Assembly (NCBI RefSeq): GCF_018320785.1
Contig: NC_054869.1
Coordinates: 33,458,289 to 33,522,288 of the forward strand
Origin: Cheilinus undulatus
Taxonomy: Eukaryota > Chordata > Actinopteri > Labriformes > Labridae
Length of the DNA stretch: 64,000 bases
Direction of reading: 5' to 3'
The notes beneath the pieces were generated by a model that was given only the letters and a program-made list of their open reading frames with translations, searched no databases and was not told the origin of the DNA. A program made the translations under genes and the position numbers. Positions 1-12,785 of this stretch are shown piece by piece (the stretch's first letter is position 1; every line of letters begins with the position of its first letter).

Positions 1-2630
1 ACAGAGTTGGTTCAACCAGAAGACAATTGATGGTATTGTATTTTGTTCTAATTTCATGCACAATGCTGGCTGCTTGTGAATGGAAATACATTTTTTACGT
101 TTAGTGGCTCACCTCTTTCATAAAAAAACTTCTCATCAACAAAAATATAACATTTGTACAGCTCTTATTATCAAAGATTTATTTTTAGCTTGTTATTGCT
201 CCTCTCCCTCATGAAAAAAAGGTTGCTGACAAACATTTTTCTGTGACGGCAAACCTACAATAAGAGAAGATGTTCATCACTGGCAAGGCAAGTCTATTGT
301 CAATAAAAACACTGCTCCACTGATCCTGGATGCTGGTTAAATAGTTGCACTGATCATTTCTGGACTCGTACCATCCTCTAAGCAGCACAACTGTAACCTT
401 CACTAAGAGGTTGATAGAAAATATCGACTGCTGTGATGTGGCTGTGCAGAGTGCAGCTCTTTAACATGAAGCTGCAGCATCCTGAAGACAATCTGCACGC
501 AGGCTGACGGTCTAGAGACGTTACTATTTGTGTCTTGACTGCTTGAGCCTCTCAGTATGGCTGTCAGTGTGAATCAGTGTCTGGGGGAGGATGGCACTTC
601 CATATGGACTGCATGCTGGTAGTGTGTGTGTGTATGTGCAAGAGCTAGGGGGAAAGAGTATTATATTGATGTGTGAGCCTTCATGTGGAGAAAGAATTAA
701 TACTCTGGGGAGGGTCTGAGCGATAGAGGAGCCACGTTTCAATTATCAGCTCCTCCTCCTCGCTTCTTCTTCACACTCACACACACACTCTCATCAGTCC
801 ATGTCAAACACATCTGGCCGCTCTATTCAATCCTGTCATTCCTCTTTGAATGGGTCAATATGGACATCTATACGTAACACAGATGTTGTGTATGAACATG
901 GCAACATTAATTGATCTGGGGTTGACATTAAACAGCAGCATCTTTTCAAATCACTCTATTTTTTATACTCTGAAGGTCGATATCATTCTGTGCATCGCTC
1001 ATTACTGTCATGTTAGTGCTTTGTGTGTAGAGTGAATTTCTTTAATCACACAGTTCATTAAGGCTTCGGTGAGAAACTTTGACTGAATCTATGGCTCCCC
1101 CTGTGGTAAAAGTGGATGTATTATCTCTGCTCATTATTCATGTGCATGTTTAACAAATTATTTCTGACAAAACCTCTCATCCTGCTGTCATGTAACAGCT
1201 GAGTGTGTAACTTATTGTGGCTACTTGCAGGGAAAATTGTAACAAAAGCAGTTCCTTCTGCTAACGATAAATATATTATGTGATATGACCTTGTGGTAAT
1301 GTTTACCAGGGGACAGCTGGCTAAACTCTTAAATTCAGATTCCTTTGAAGTTCAGGCCCAAAAAAATCTGTCTGTTAAACTAATAATCAACTTTTTTCCA
1401 GTTCATGCCCACATTCCTGGTCAAAAGCTCTGTCTAAACTGCAACACAACTACCTGCCACTAGTAGCCACTGCAGTCGTTCTTAATGACTGCTGCCTTGC
1501 TGCCACAGTGCTCTTCAATCCAACATAAACAACCACCAGTAGCACTGATAGCATCTTGTCAGAGCAGTAAAGTTCAAGACTGTTTTGATCTAAAAAACTG
1601 GGATAAAGTTGTCCAAAAGCTGGGTCAGGTTTTACTCACATATAACCAAAGCACTAAGTGATGATATTGAGTTTAACAATGTGGCTGTTAACCTGTAAAG
1701 AGGATAAAAGGCTTCTGGTGCAAGAAATGCTACCATTAGCCGCATTCTGCAAACCAAACTTGCATCGCTACAGTGTGACTGGGGTTTTTTCTTTGCAGTG
1801 TGAAGATGGTTTATAGTGTGTTCATTTGTCCTTAGACTAGTCAGGCAATTTAATTTTGCGTTTATTAGAGGGGAAATAAAGACACAGGCCTAAGAACATC
1901 ACTAATGTTTACAGGTATTCACTTAGAATTATTGTCTCTGCTAAGTATACAAGTGTTACACAGCAAACATGCAGGGGAGGTGTCTGTGGTAGTGTGATTG
2001 CTAGAAATTTTACAAGCAAGTGTAAAAATAAAGCCCAGACACCTTAACCTTAGACCAACAAAATCCATTTAGCTTATCTTTAAGCTGAGGTCAGACTTCA
2101 TATTTTCATCATGATTATAGCCTGACCCATCAACCCCAAAAATCTGCTGTTTCTTCTCTTGTAGCCATGGTGAACGACAATCAAAAACACATCTGAGACA
2201 TGTCACGACCTCTAGAGGTTTAGCATGTTGCATTTTTGACCAATAGGAGCGCAGAGCGCCCTGCATGTGCAGCAGTCACATGTGTAACCAAACCACATGG
2301 CAAAGCGATAAAAGAATGATGAAGCTGGTGCTGAGAGCTGGAACAATGAGACAGAGGGGAAGTTTGTCAGGCTCTTGCAACAACATCCCTACCTTCGTAA
2401 TGTGTCACAGAGGGACGACCATGATGGAGAAATGTTGGCGAGACATGGTTGGCACACTTCAGTAACCCAGTGAGCCACTGCCATCAGCATTACCATCATC
2501 ATTTCATTCATCATAATACTTGGACAGACAAACAAATACAGTAGTACAATAAAATAAAGGGTAGTCTGTCATGTGTCTTGGTTAAATCAAGGCACAAATA
2601 TATGGCTCTGCTGCCATCTAACCTGACACA
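1..2630. other. Non-coding sequence, no gene recognised
   Basis: AT-rich DNA with a short CACACA run near 775-790. The open frames are short, low in complexity or without splice context. No repeat ends or RNA genes seen. Confidence 0.5.
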
Positions 2631-2639
2631 GTGATCATT

Positions 2640-2775
2640 GTAACAAACAAAAAAAGGTGTGGTCTGACCTTAGCTTTGGGTAAGAGTGGACAGCTGTGCA
2701 AAGTTTGAAGAAAATCCCAAAAAGTGTTCTTGAGATACAAAAATGATCCTGACTGAAAGAAGGACAGACAACTTG
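2640..2775. repeat. Eroded interspersed repeat fragment
   Basis: GTGCAAAGTTTGAAGAAAAT, TGTTCTTGAGATACAAAAAT and GAAGGACAGACAAC in series match the style of a widespread teleost retroelement tail (assume-direction motif plus a GACAGAC run). No ends or duplications are visible. Confidence 0.35.
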
Positions 2776-3940
2776 AGAACATAATAGCTTTGACCTCAGT
2801 ATAGAATGAATAAATCTTATATCTGATGGTTTTCTTTTACTTTTTTGTCACTCCAAGGTATCATCATTAAGCTCAGTGTGTTTCATAGCCAGTTAAAAAC
2901 CCCTCTCTGGGGCTTTTAGCCGATAAAGAAACTGTTCATTTTGACCAATTTTCCATATCACAGTTATATTACAAAGATAAATACGCCTCAGTTTTACAGC
3001 CAAAATCCTGAAATAATTAAACCAGAGAGAGATAAAGTTGTGTTACTGCAGTACTTTGGAGAGAAAGTGTCCTCTGTGTTTGGTGCTGAAGTTGGATCAG
3101 AGGTGTATTTGCTCATCCCTGTTCCCACATTAAAGTATTCAGTTACCAGACCTGTTCAATTATTCACATCAACCAATCACTCCACCTATTGAACAGGTGG
3201 CTCCCTCAGACACTGTATCACATGCAGCACAATGTGTGTGTATGGATGCAACTGTGCGTGTGTTGTCGTCAGCCTGTCTGCTGTGCTGCCACTGATCTGT
3301 GTGCAGGATGACTCTGTTTGTGTGTCTGCTTTGATTGACATGCAACTCTGTGGAAAACTGCAACATCAGACTGAGCCTCTTAAAGAAGAAGTTCAATGTG
3401 AAATACTCAGATTTGTTATGCAAGCTCTGAAGTCACAGTGAAACAGCTTTAAAGCATCTTTATCTTCAGCACAGTTATGAGATAAGGGTTATGTAAAGAG
3501 AGGGGCTGCTCTTGGCCAGTCTTGCCATCCAAAAATGCAACATTACAGATGTGTTTGATTGTTGTTTCTTTTTCAGCAACTTTATAAAACTTAATTAATC
3601 TGTCTTTACTTGTATAGCACTAATTCACAACAAATGTTATCTCAAAGTACTTTACAGAATACAAAATTTATGTTGAACTGCCATTTACCCCAACTGTGGG
3701 CTTGGAAAGCAGGACAGAAGGAAATAGAGGCAAACAAGCAAGGCAACAACATCTAATACAACCTCATGGCTAAAGTGCCAATATTAAATATGAATGTTTA
3801 TGAACAGGAACTGTTCATAAACATTTGTAAACTTCCTGAACAGCCTTGTTGTCTGTGATTCACAGGGACCGTGTGGAGATTTCCAATCACATTCAGTTTG
3901 GACTGTCAGGTCAGGTATGGGGCACATGTCCGGACAGCAC

Positions 3941-4452
3941 TAGGGCTGGGCAATTAATCACAAATTAGATTAAATCGCAATATGGTCTGCTGCAAAATTC
4001 AGATTGCAGACAGTGCAATATTTCTTCAACCTGATATGTGTCAGAATACCAGATACATTTGTTTTTGCAGATGTTTCATGCCCTACACCATATGCAAGCA
4101 TTCAAGTTTCTTTTGTGGATTTTTTTTTTTAAATCCTGCTTTTCTTCTTCATGTGTGCTTTTTTTCAAAACAAGAATAACAGAGAAACAATCATCCCCTT
4201 CAAAAATAGCAATTTATATCAAATTAGCCGTATGAAACAAAATCGTGTTTAGAATTTTTTTTTTTTTTAATTATTTATCCTTAGTTGAATATATCTAATA
4301 TGGTGCTGGTTACAATAAAGAATGATTTATTGCTTGTGTTTGTTTAACGGCACATTCAAAGAGGAACCTAAAAATAATAGCACATTAAATCGCAATCGCA
4401 ATATTGGGAAAATAATTGTAATTAGATTATTTTTGCAAATTGTTCGGCCCTA
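3941..4452. mobile_element. hAT-type MITE with exact 8-bp target duplication
   Basis: The left end is TAGGGCTGGGCAATTAATC and the right end is TTCGGCCCTA. The 8-bp duplication GACAGCAC is exact at 3933-3940 and 4453-4460. The interior is AT-rich with repeated ATCGCAAT motifs and has no transposase. The element at 53905-54349 belongs to the same family. Confidence 0.88.
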
Positions 4453-4479
4453 GACAGCACTTCGCCACATTGACCTTGG

Positions 4480-4940
4480 CCCTGTACTACTCTGGCCTAC
4501 TGATGGGCATCCTCCTGGTATGTGCCAGACCCATACCCCATTACTCCAGGTATCCTCCCAGCTGTCCCATCCAGGATGCGTGGGGCCCGGGAAGGCACAC
4601 CGGGTGCCAGTTCAAAGTGCGGCTTTCAGGTAGCTGATCCTTCATCCTCGCTCTCCTGAGTACAGCCTTGCCAACATAACCCAAAGATGCACCAAGGAGA
4701 AATCATCACAAAGAAGTCCAGAAGGGTGTAGGACGAAAGACTCTGACTTTTGACCGTATGCTCAGATCGCCACACTGTCTTGCTCAGGGAAGCTTTCGCC
4801 CTGTGTGCAAGTCCAAGTCTGCGGTTGAGCTTAGCCTCACAGTCAGCAGACAGATGGAGTACAGACACAGATTTGATGGCAGCAGCCAAGGCATCCCCAA
4901 ATGTCTGGATCTTTGTTTTGGCCCAGAAGACATGCATTCC
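4480..4940 (-). mobile_element. Possible LINE ORF2 C-terminal relic
   Basis: A minus-strand open frame (4626-4937, 103 codons) contains ADCEAKLNRRLGLAHRAKAS and then an L.K.VW..EH spacing, reminiscent of the region after the reverse transcriptase in some LINE proteins (D.E...RL..A..A...L...VW). The frame then degenerates. The match is to a loose pattern only. Confidence 0.3.
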
Positions 4941-5195
4941 CGAAGCTTCCTTTGGAAGGGCCTCGTACCTCTAGCACTCCACCCAACACCTCAATTCCAA
5001 CAACAGTTGGTATACTATACCTTTAGTGGTGATCATAAAGAAGTAGGGGTAGGGTTAAATGATAGGGGCAAGTGGTGTACTGGGATTGACCCCAAGGATA
5101 AAGCAATTAGCATCAAGCATTTTTGGACAAGACAAAAAAGGAAAAAGGTAAAGAAAGAGGGACAAGTGGCCAAGATATAAGAAGGCTTTTTGGCA

Positions 5196-5218
5196 ATAAA
5201 TAAATAAATAAATAAATT
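5196..5218. repeat. Tetranucleotide repeat (AAAT)n
   Basis: Five AATA units, possibly the tail of an eroded retroelement. An AT-rich stretch with ACCGATC/ATCGGTT motifs follows at 5280-5410 and looks repetitive, but I could not define its ends. Confidence 0.8.
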
Positions 5219-5647
5219 TCAGTCCTTATAACACACTTTAAAGTTTAGTGAACAAGGATAAAAAAAAAAGACTCCAGCTGACATGGGTCTGTTTCTCGGG
5301 CCAAAAACTCCTAAAACTTATTTGTACATAAGACCGATCTTTAAAGTCGATGTATCGGTTGTAAACGTTGGCAGAAATTTCATACCTGCCGATACCAACA
5401 ATGAACTTTTTAAGCAGACATCTGCTGATACTGTCATCATGATGACAATATTGTGCTTCCCTATAAAAAAAAATTAAAAAGGCAATTGATAGTTAATATA
5501 GTGGGTAAAAACGAGTACATGTGTAGAAGTTAGGGAGTCATGTGTGGCAGAAAAGAGTACTATAAAATCAAAAGAAGACACACACATCCCTTGGTGGGTG
5601 CTGGATCAAAGACGAACAAGCTTAACCAAACATGAAAATCCTCACAC

Positions 5648-5795
5648 CAAGAAGCTCCCTTTGTAAGATTTATTTAGCAGCAAGTGACGTTTGGAGCCGA
5701 CATGCTCCTTCTCAGACTTCAGGCAGTCAGAGGAAGATCATGTTGGCTCTAAACGTCAATAATCACTAATTAAAACCTTTGAAGGGAGCTTCTTG
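5648..5795. repeat. Fold-back palindrome with two pairs of matched arms
   Basis: The outer arms CAAGAAGCTCCCTT (5648-5661) and its exact reverse complement (5782-5795) enclose inner arms at 5686-5710 and 5733-5757. The inner arms share GACGTTT.GAGCC.ACATG in inverted orientation with a few mismatches. The central loop is only about 22 bp. It resembles the 3' region of a retroelement that has been duplicated head to head. No gene is present. Confidence 0.65.
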
Positions 5796-5799
5796 TTGT

Positions 5800-7286
5800 G
5801 CAGAATGTATTTTCTTAACATTATTTTTTGTTATAGGAGGAGCACCATGATATCCTGCTATAATGCCTGCAATAATTGATATATTGTGAGAAAATCACAT
5901 AATTATACACAATGATATCTGCATTATTCACTCAGTTTGGTGTCGGTTTCACCTTTTATCTCTATCTCCTACTTTTCACTGTCCTCCAACGTTATCCTGA
6001 CATCTTCTTTTTCTTTGGCCAGCTAACTTTAGTTGCTGTTGACTTCAGTGACATCCTAAGCACAGTGAGGAGTCATGAAGTGGTGATGCAGGGAGTCAAA
6101 TTTGCTGAGAAATTTAATTTCTCAGAGAGATAGTTAAATAAATCAGGACAACAATATTTCAATCCATCATTTCTCTGTAATAATACATTAATAACTATCA
6201 TACAATAGCTATGATAGAACTAATCAGAACAGGTGAGTGGTACAGGTGCTCTGTAAGGCCAGTCCTTTATCTTGTGTTGGATCACAGTTCAGTGTCTTCT
6301 CACATGTTTCCATACTGATAGAGCTTCAGGGCTGCTTTTATGTTTTACACACAATAAGTTACAGAGAGCTTAGTTGGAAATGTGAGATGGGTTCAAGGAT
6401 AAGACAGCCAGTAAAGAAGACATCCTATACTGTTGTTGTGTCAATAACACAATCACACACCTGTGTAAATCCACGTGTCAACCACATCAACACCTGACAC
6501 ATCCTGTAACACTCGAAGAATGAACTACACGTGATCACACTTGCACTTCTGTGACAGCAGGCTATGAGGTTACACAATCAAAATCGTATTGTTTAAAACT
6601 GGTCATGTATGAAAAATTGAGGGGAAGCTTCATGAAAGGTTTTAAAACTACATGGAAACTGGGGTTATCATATTACAAATAGTGGTTTGAGGCGTCAGCT
6701 GATTATGTCCGTGTGCCCCATGTACTGAGGCTGTTACAGGACTTCTCACAGAAATATGGAGTAATCACCCTGTGGGAAAAAAGTAGCCGGATAAGAGGGG
6801 CCTCCCCTGGGTCATTAAGCAAAATGAGGCATACGTGATAAGAGAGCGTCTGGGGTTCTAGCCCCTGGAAATTCTGAACATGGAACGTTTAATTTCCTGT
6901 AATCTGGGGAATATTCAAACAAAAATTTTAATTGAGTTAAGGATTAAAGTTGAGCTACTTCATGCAAGAAGCTCACATTGACACAGGATTTGATCTGTCA
7001 TTTTAACATGGTCATTTTAATAAAAAACAATAACACAATATGATGAATAGAGACCGGCACTGCTCACCCTGCCAACCTCCTTGTTCTGAGTTGAGGAATC
7101 TGTTGATTTGAAAAAGCCACTCTATGTTACCAAACAGTAAACTGAAGTTTTGGTTACATTCATGAATTTCTCATGAGGGAGAAATGATGTCAAAAGTGCC
7201 CATCCTGGTTCAGACTGCAAGCTACTCGCAAAGCATTCTGGGATTTAAGTTTACTGCATTATTTGGCAATCTTTTGTGTCCTTGGC
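5800..7286. other. Non-coding sequence, no gene recognised
   Basis: Nothing gene-like. The open frames at 5912-6133 and 6237-6497 lack splice sites, family motifs or codon bias that would support them. Confidence 0.5.
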
Positions 7287-7303
7287 AAAAATGAACAAGT
7301 TGT

Positions 7304-7479
7304 GGCGCGCCGGTAGTCGAGTGGTTAAGGCGCATGCCATGTACGCAGGCGACCCGGGTTCGAATCCGGCCCGTGGCACTATTTCCTGCATGTCTCTCCC
7401 CGCTCTCTCCCCTGTTTCCGACTCTATCCCCTGTCCTATACTATCGAATAAAGGCCAAAAATAAATCTTAAAAAAAAAA
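7304..7479 (+). repeat. tRNA-derived SINE, nearly intact, with perfect target-site duplication
   Basis: The left part is a tRNA-like RNA polymerase III promoter with A box TAGTCGAGTGG (7314-7324) and a consensus B box GGTTCGAATCC (7357-7367). A tRNA-unrelated body follows, with an AATAAA-rich A tail ending at about 7479. The flanking duplication AAAAATGAACAAGTTGT is exact at 7287-7303 and 7480-7496. Short ORFs on both strands here are translations of the SINE and not genes. Confidence 0.9.
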
Positions 7480-7496
7480 AAAAATGAACAAGTTGT

Positions 7497-9689
7497 ATCT
7501 GGTGGTTCTGTCATGATGGCCACCATGATTGTCCCTTTACAATTATAAAAATTAAGAATTTCTCAGGCTTTGAAAACTATTGGAAAAATCTGAGCTAATG
7601 TAAGAGTTCAACGAAAATATATACAGTATATTATAGGAGTTTTAATGATATAAATTCACTGAACAGCTTATCTTAACACTGTCTGTTGATGTCTGTTGAG
7701 CCGATGTCACTGCCTTCATCGAAAATTAACAGCTAGCTAAATGCTGTTTTCGTTTATTGTGAGGTAAATCGGTCAGCCATAGTGGCCTACGGATCATTTA
7801 AGGCATAACAGAGATTTCTGCTCGGACCATAGCTCACCGTAAGGTCAGGGGGCAGGCTAGTTGCTGGAGTGCTTGTCTTTTTTTGTTTTTCTTTACTACA
7901 ACCAGACAAAGCAGGATCAAACACCTTTCCTGCTGAAAGTGTGTTTTAATTTATATTTCACTTGCCTTTAGTCCTGGATGATTTAAAGAAGCAGACTGTG
8001 GTGTCGTCTCTCTCTCAAAGCAGCGACAGTTCATCCCTCATGTCTGTTAGTGTTGTGATGCTAAAGTTTAGTAATGCATCTGACGACAGACAGGCTCTAT
8101 TCCTGCCAAGTCTGACACAATAAAAGTCTCTAATGCTAATCATCACTGAAGACTTTTATTATTATTAAATTAGAGATTTTTAACCCTAAATTGTCAGTCT
8201 GTCATGACATAAATGTGACTGTTTCTCTGGTGGCTTATTAAAGAAAGCTGTAACATAGCAGTCAGAGGATTCCTCCAGTCTGGTCGTAGGTTTTTTTTAA
8301 ACTGAAACTAAATGGATTTATACGGATTTTCTGTAGGGCAAAAATTAACAGGAATATTCAACATGACACCACAGTTCAGATGGTGGCAGTCTGAAATCAA
8401 TTAGTCTTTCCTTCTGAAGAACGTTCCTCACTGAGGGGAACTGTCAGATGCCATGAAAATATTTGGTCAACATCTCTTAACAGCGGTACGCTGTGAATGC
8501 CTATTGTTGTCAACTCCAACGCTCAGCTCCTTTTCCATGTGTGATCCCTCAGTGTCTACTCATGATTTCTTACTCTGTCTACTGTCCTGTCTTCTAAATT
8601 AGGGACAAAAATGCACATTAGATTCTATAAAAGCTAAAGAAAAGAGCTTTACTGCTCCATTTTCTATCTCCTTAAAGCCCCAGAAACAATTAGACAATAT
8701 TTTTCAAAAGGCGCAGAGAGAATAGCTCCCCACAATCCCCCGTGGGAGCAAAATGTGTTACAAATAGCAAAAGTGCTACAAACCAAATAACAATCGCATG
8801 AATAAAATTAAAATGAATAAAATATTTTCTTATACAATCATACTATACTGTATATGTCACTGGAGAGCAGGATAAACTCAAGCAAACAATATCAAGATGA
8901 TCATTTCTGTTCACTTTGGCAACCTGAAATCATTTTTCTTTGCACTTTTAATTCTAATCTAGAAACCCAACTATTTCCCTATAAGACACGATCATGAGTA
9001 TTTTGTTAGCTAAAATAAAGCATGCTTAGGATGCAAGTCAAACGAGTCAACGTATCAGCAAAAGTTTGTACAAACAAATTGTGAACATCCCAAGAATCTG
9101 AGCAAATTTATCCAGAGCAGACCTTTTCAAACATGTAGCACAGAGCGGGAGATTATCATCAGTCATGATCTCAGCTACTGAAGACACTACCTGGTTTAAG
9201 AAAGAGAGGATACATGGGTAGAACAAGCAAAATGAAGATGTTGGTTTTCCTTGCAGAGACTGTTTTTACATTGACATGAATGCGTGCAGCTTTAACATCA
9301 GCAAGCAGAAGCTAACACAAAATTAAACCACTACATTCAGTCACAGCATCGTCAGCATAAATCATACTGTAAATTATTCCAGGCAATAACCTGCTCTGTT
9401 CACACACAAGCTCGGTTGGACAACGCAAGATTATATTCAAATGCCTTGGAAGATAAAAGTCTGTTCAACCGATACCGACCTTTTTGTTTTCATATTTGTC
9501 TCTTGGGTAAAGCCTTGACAAGTTCAGGACTGCACTACATGTGCAAAAGTAGTTTAAAACTCTTTTAGTTAGTAGATTGTAGCTTCAAGGGGCAGCCAAT
9601 AGTCAATAACAACTGCTGTCATAAGGGACCTTGCATTAAGTTTTACACTGGGGTCATAGAAATGCATTTAGGAAAAACACACAGGACTG
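7497..9689. other. Non-coding sequence, no gene recognised
   Basis: AT-rich intergenic or intronic DNA. I see no open frame of note, no clear repeat end and no RNA gene. Confidence 0.5.
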
Positions 9690-10106
9690 ATTTTTGACTG
9701 TTTGATGCAGGACAATCAGATCACGTACCACCAGACTCATGAACAGTTTCTTCCCAAAAGCCATCCACTCTCTAAATCAGCAACACACACCATAGACACC
9801 AGCATTAAAATCCAAGATGTGTGCAATGCAATACTGTTTTTAAATTTTCTCTTTTTTAAAATATTGTATACTCATGCACTTGTATACTGATGCACTTTTT
9901 TTATTCTAATGCACTTTTACAGTACCTCAAGTTTTTTAATGATGATTGAGTGTGTCTGTCTGGTCTGTTGAATATGTTTCTGAGAGTGTACTTTGAATGT
10001 TCTTTTTAGTTTACTGCTGGGAGGGGCATGTGCAATTTTGTTGTATTTATGCAATGACAATAAAGGTTTCTATTCTATTCTATTCTATTCTATTCTATTC
10101 TATTCT
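9690..10106 (+). mobile_element. 5'-truncated LINE, 3' end with (TTCTA)n tail
   Basis: Around 9720-9770 the plus strand reads RTTRLMNSFFPKAI, the kind of sequence found near the C-terminus of LINE ORF2 proteins. An AT-rich 3' UTR follows, ending in AATGACAATAAAGG and then a perfect (TATTC)n tract (10068-10106). This is a dead 3' fragment. The clade (Rex1, L2 or CR1-like) is not certain. Confidence 0.65.
10068..10106. repeat. Pentanucleotide microsatellite (TATTC)n
   Basis: Perfect tandem TATTC units immediately after AATAAAGG, forming the tail of the LINE fragment. Confidence 0.9.
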
Positions 10107-12599
10107 CTTGTATGCTCAACTGCAGTAACATGGCAGAGCAACAGTGTGGCCTCAGGAGTTTTGTCTTCTTCAAAGTCTTCAAAGTTTAGGACAAATATTC
10201 AGCTCTTTGCACAGAGGAATAAGATAAAGTTTCAGCTTCAAAGACAACACTTGTTGGTATCATTAATTCAAAAATACTTTCCTTAAGCAAGTCCATTCAA
10301 GTCTTAAACAAAGCAGTGTATAAAAGCCTTTGTCAAAGAAGAATAACAATCTGATTCATTATAAAAGAATATGTTAGAGCTCTCTGGCAGAGATCTCTAA
10401 GAATGACTCAGAATGAGAGGACAAAAACGAACGCTATCGATCAAACTCATTCTTCTGCTAAAAACACACTGAAATGAGTCACACTGTAAACCCTCAGACA
10501 CCCTGATGCCTCACAGCAGGATCTCATTCAAACACCTGCATGTCAATAACAGAGAGAGAAAAGAGAAAAAAACTAAATGTAGAAGAGCGCTGCTGCAGTC
10601 GAACACAGACGTAAAACTGCTGAGAGTAATGTGATTCATGGTTGACATTTATGAGAGGAGAGAAACACTAAAAAACAACTCAAGTCTGAGCCTACCTGAT
10701 GAACAGAAAATTAATGATGGTTCTTTTTAAATGTTGGATCGATCGTTTAAGTCAAATTACAAGCAAAAAAATCAATTATCGCTCAGTTCTAGCTTCTAAA
10801 GAGTCAACATTCACTGCTTTCCTTTGTCTTGATAGTTAACGGCACATGTAACTTTTCATTCAAATATTTAACAGTAAATTGACAGTGCTTGTACAGTGAT
10901 TTATAATCTTCTGACCACTCAAAGTACTTTTACACTACATGCCACATCTACCCCTTCAGATACACTCTTACACAATGGTGGCACTGGATGCTACGTCGAG
11001 TGGCCATCAGTATTAACTAAAACCCATCAACATGCATTGCTGCTGGCAGGGCCACGCTGAACAATATGGGGTTAAATATCTTGCCCAAGGACACTTCAAC
11101 ATGATCACTTAACTGCCAACTCTCTGACTAAGAGAAGACTGAATCTTCCACTGACTTCCACTAAATGTCATACAAATGGTGTTTATACACATGAAGAAAA
11201 CCTGGGAAATTTCCAGAATTTTTCTAGGTAAGCTTTTCTGTATAGATGAACTTAATTTTTGGTCTGGCTTTAGCCGCACTCTCCCTTTGCAAAAGTCACA
11301 TTAAGCCAAACTGAGTACATGCAAGAATGGAGCAGACTTTATATAAATCTATATAACGTGACTGGTGAGTGAGTGGTGCATTGAGGCTGTTAACATGCAG
11401 GTAGAAAAATCTAATTACTGCATTAGTCTAACTAAAGCTGGGCTTTTACAATCCATATAAACATGTTAGCCTGACTGAAATCTACTGAATTGAATTTCTC
11501 TAAGATGAAATAACAAACCTAGATAGGTTGATTTAAGAGTAATTTTCACCTTAAACAGACTGGACTGACATTTGGCGTATGCGCCACCGTCTCCATGCCA
11601 GGCTTCCACCCAAAAGTTGAAGCTCAAAGTTGTAGGCAAACATTGGCTAAAAGCTTCAGCCTATTCCTTCACAATGTGGAAAGATGAAAAGAAAAAGAGT
11701 TTATTTTAACTTATTGATCACTCAAGGGGTCATACAGAGTTCTTCAGCTGTGTTCCCTCTGTCTCCTGAAGGAACACTATCCAACAAATACTTATATTAG
11801 TGACTGTTTTATTCACCTGTAGCTTAAAAACTTCTACCTGACAGCCTCTCTCTTTCTCTCTGCCTCAGTGAACTATATTTCCAGCAGCAAAGACGTCTTT
11901 TATCCTCTAATTATATATTTACATCAATATTACCTGGAAAGTGATAAATCTGACCACAGCTTAATCCTCTAGATCACTCACTCACTCGTTGAGCTTTTAT
12001 CATTGAAGATAAGGCTATTACAAGAATATTAAATGAATTATAGGCCAATACTAATGTACCACGTACGCGCCCTAGTCCACACATGCACAATAATTAGAGA
12101 CAGCAGGAGCACGCACACACACACAGGCAGCTAGAGGCTTTAAGTTTAAAGTGAAGAAGAAAATAGAAATGTCCGTTTTTAACCTGAAATGTTTCAAAGC
12201 TGTCCCTCTTCTGCTGAAGAGAAAAAGCTTTTTTGTGTGTATGTTTGTGTGTGTATGTGCTGCACAGAGTCTGTCTGAGCAGCTCCATCCTCGCTGCCCT
12301 ACGGAGCTGTTTTTCACTTCACACACGTCATGAAATGGCATGAAACTGCTCACATATGTGTGTCTAGAACTAGAAAATAATACAGCAAATCATTACTCTG
12401 CTAATTCTGGGCCTCAGCTTGTCCTGGGCTCTTTATAGATCTGGGGCCCCTGGGTAATTGTACGGATGCCTTAATCCAGTTCAGTTAACAAGCTAAACAG
12501 GGATAATAGCAGCTATCATAACGGAGTCAGACATTCTCTCCTTACTAAATCGATTTGCTCGCTGTGCTTGTACACTAGGAAAAGGCAATAGTCTGGTTA
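10107..12599. other. Non-coding sequence with one eroded repeat
   Basis: Apart from the repeat fragment at 10890-11150 and short CA/TG tracts near 12110-12125 and 12235-12258, nothing is recognised. A stretch after a possible acceptor near 12266 (SLSEQLHPRC...) is open for about 20 codons and then stops; not enough for a call. Confidence 0.45.
10890..11150. repeat. Eroded interspersed repeat fragment with TTGCCCAAGGACAC motif
   Basis: GACCACTCAAAGTACTTTTA, CTACATGCCACATCTACCCC and TTGCCCAAGGACACTTCAAC occur in series, a pattern I recognise as a repeated sequence in teleosts. Another piece of the general type (TGTATAGCACTAATTCACAA, ACTTTACAGAATACAAAAT) lies at 3610-3670. No coding potential. 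Confidence 0.4.
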
Positions 12600-12785
12600 G
12601 GTACCTGAACTGAGGGGCCTTGAGGTTAAGGCGCCCCATGTACACCGATGGCCCAGGTTCAAGTCCAGCCTATGGCTCCTTCGCATGTCCCTCCCCCACT
12701 CTCTCACCCCTGTTTGTGGACTCTATCCACTGTCCTCTTCTATAAATAAAGGCATAAAATGCCCCAAAAACATATATTAAAGAAA
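12600..12785 (+). repeat. tRNA-derived SINE, older copy of the same family
   Basis: This copy shares the tRNA-like head (B box GGTTCAAGTCC, 12656-12666), the CATGT/CCCTCCCC/CTCTC body and the AATAAAGGC tail with the copy at 7304, but it has many substitutions and its A box is degraded. I found no clean target duplication. Confidence 0.75.

Noticed and set aside
3232-3441. Possible terminal exon after an acceptor near 3306
   Set aside because: The frame is open for about 44 codons to a stop, but composition is unremarkable and no partner exon or family similarity was seen.
4038-4235. Overlapping plus-strand open frames
   Set aside because: They lie wholly inside the hAT MITE at 3941-4452.
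7304-7376. Possible functional tRNA gene
   Set aside because: The A and B boxes are good, but the 3' half continues into a SINE body with poly(A) and target duplications, and no full cloverleaf is evident.
7276-7526. Open frames on both strands of 60-90 codons
   Set aside because: They are translations of the tRNA-derived SINE and its target duplication.
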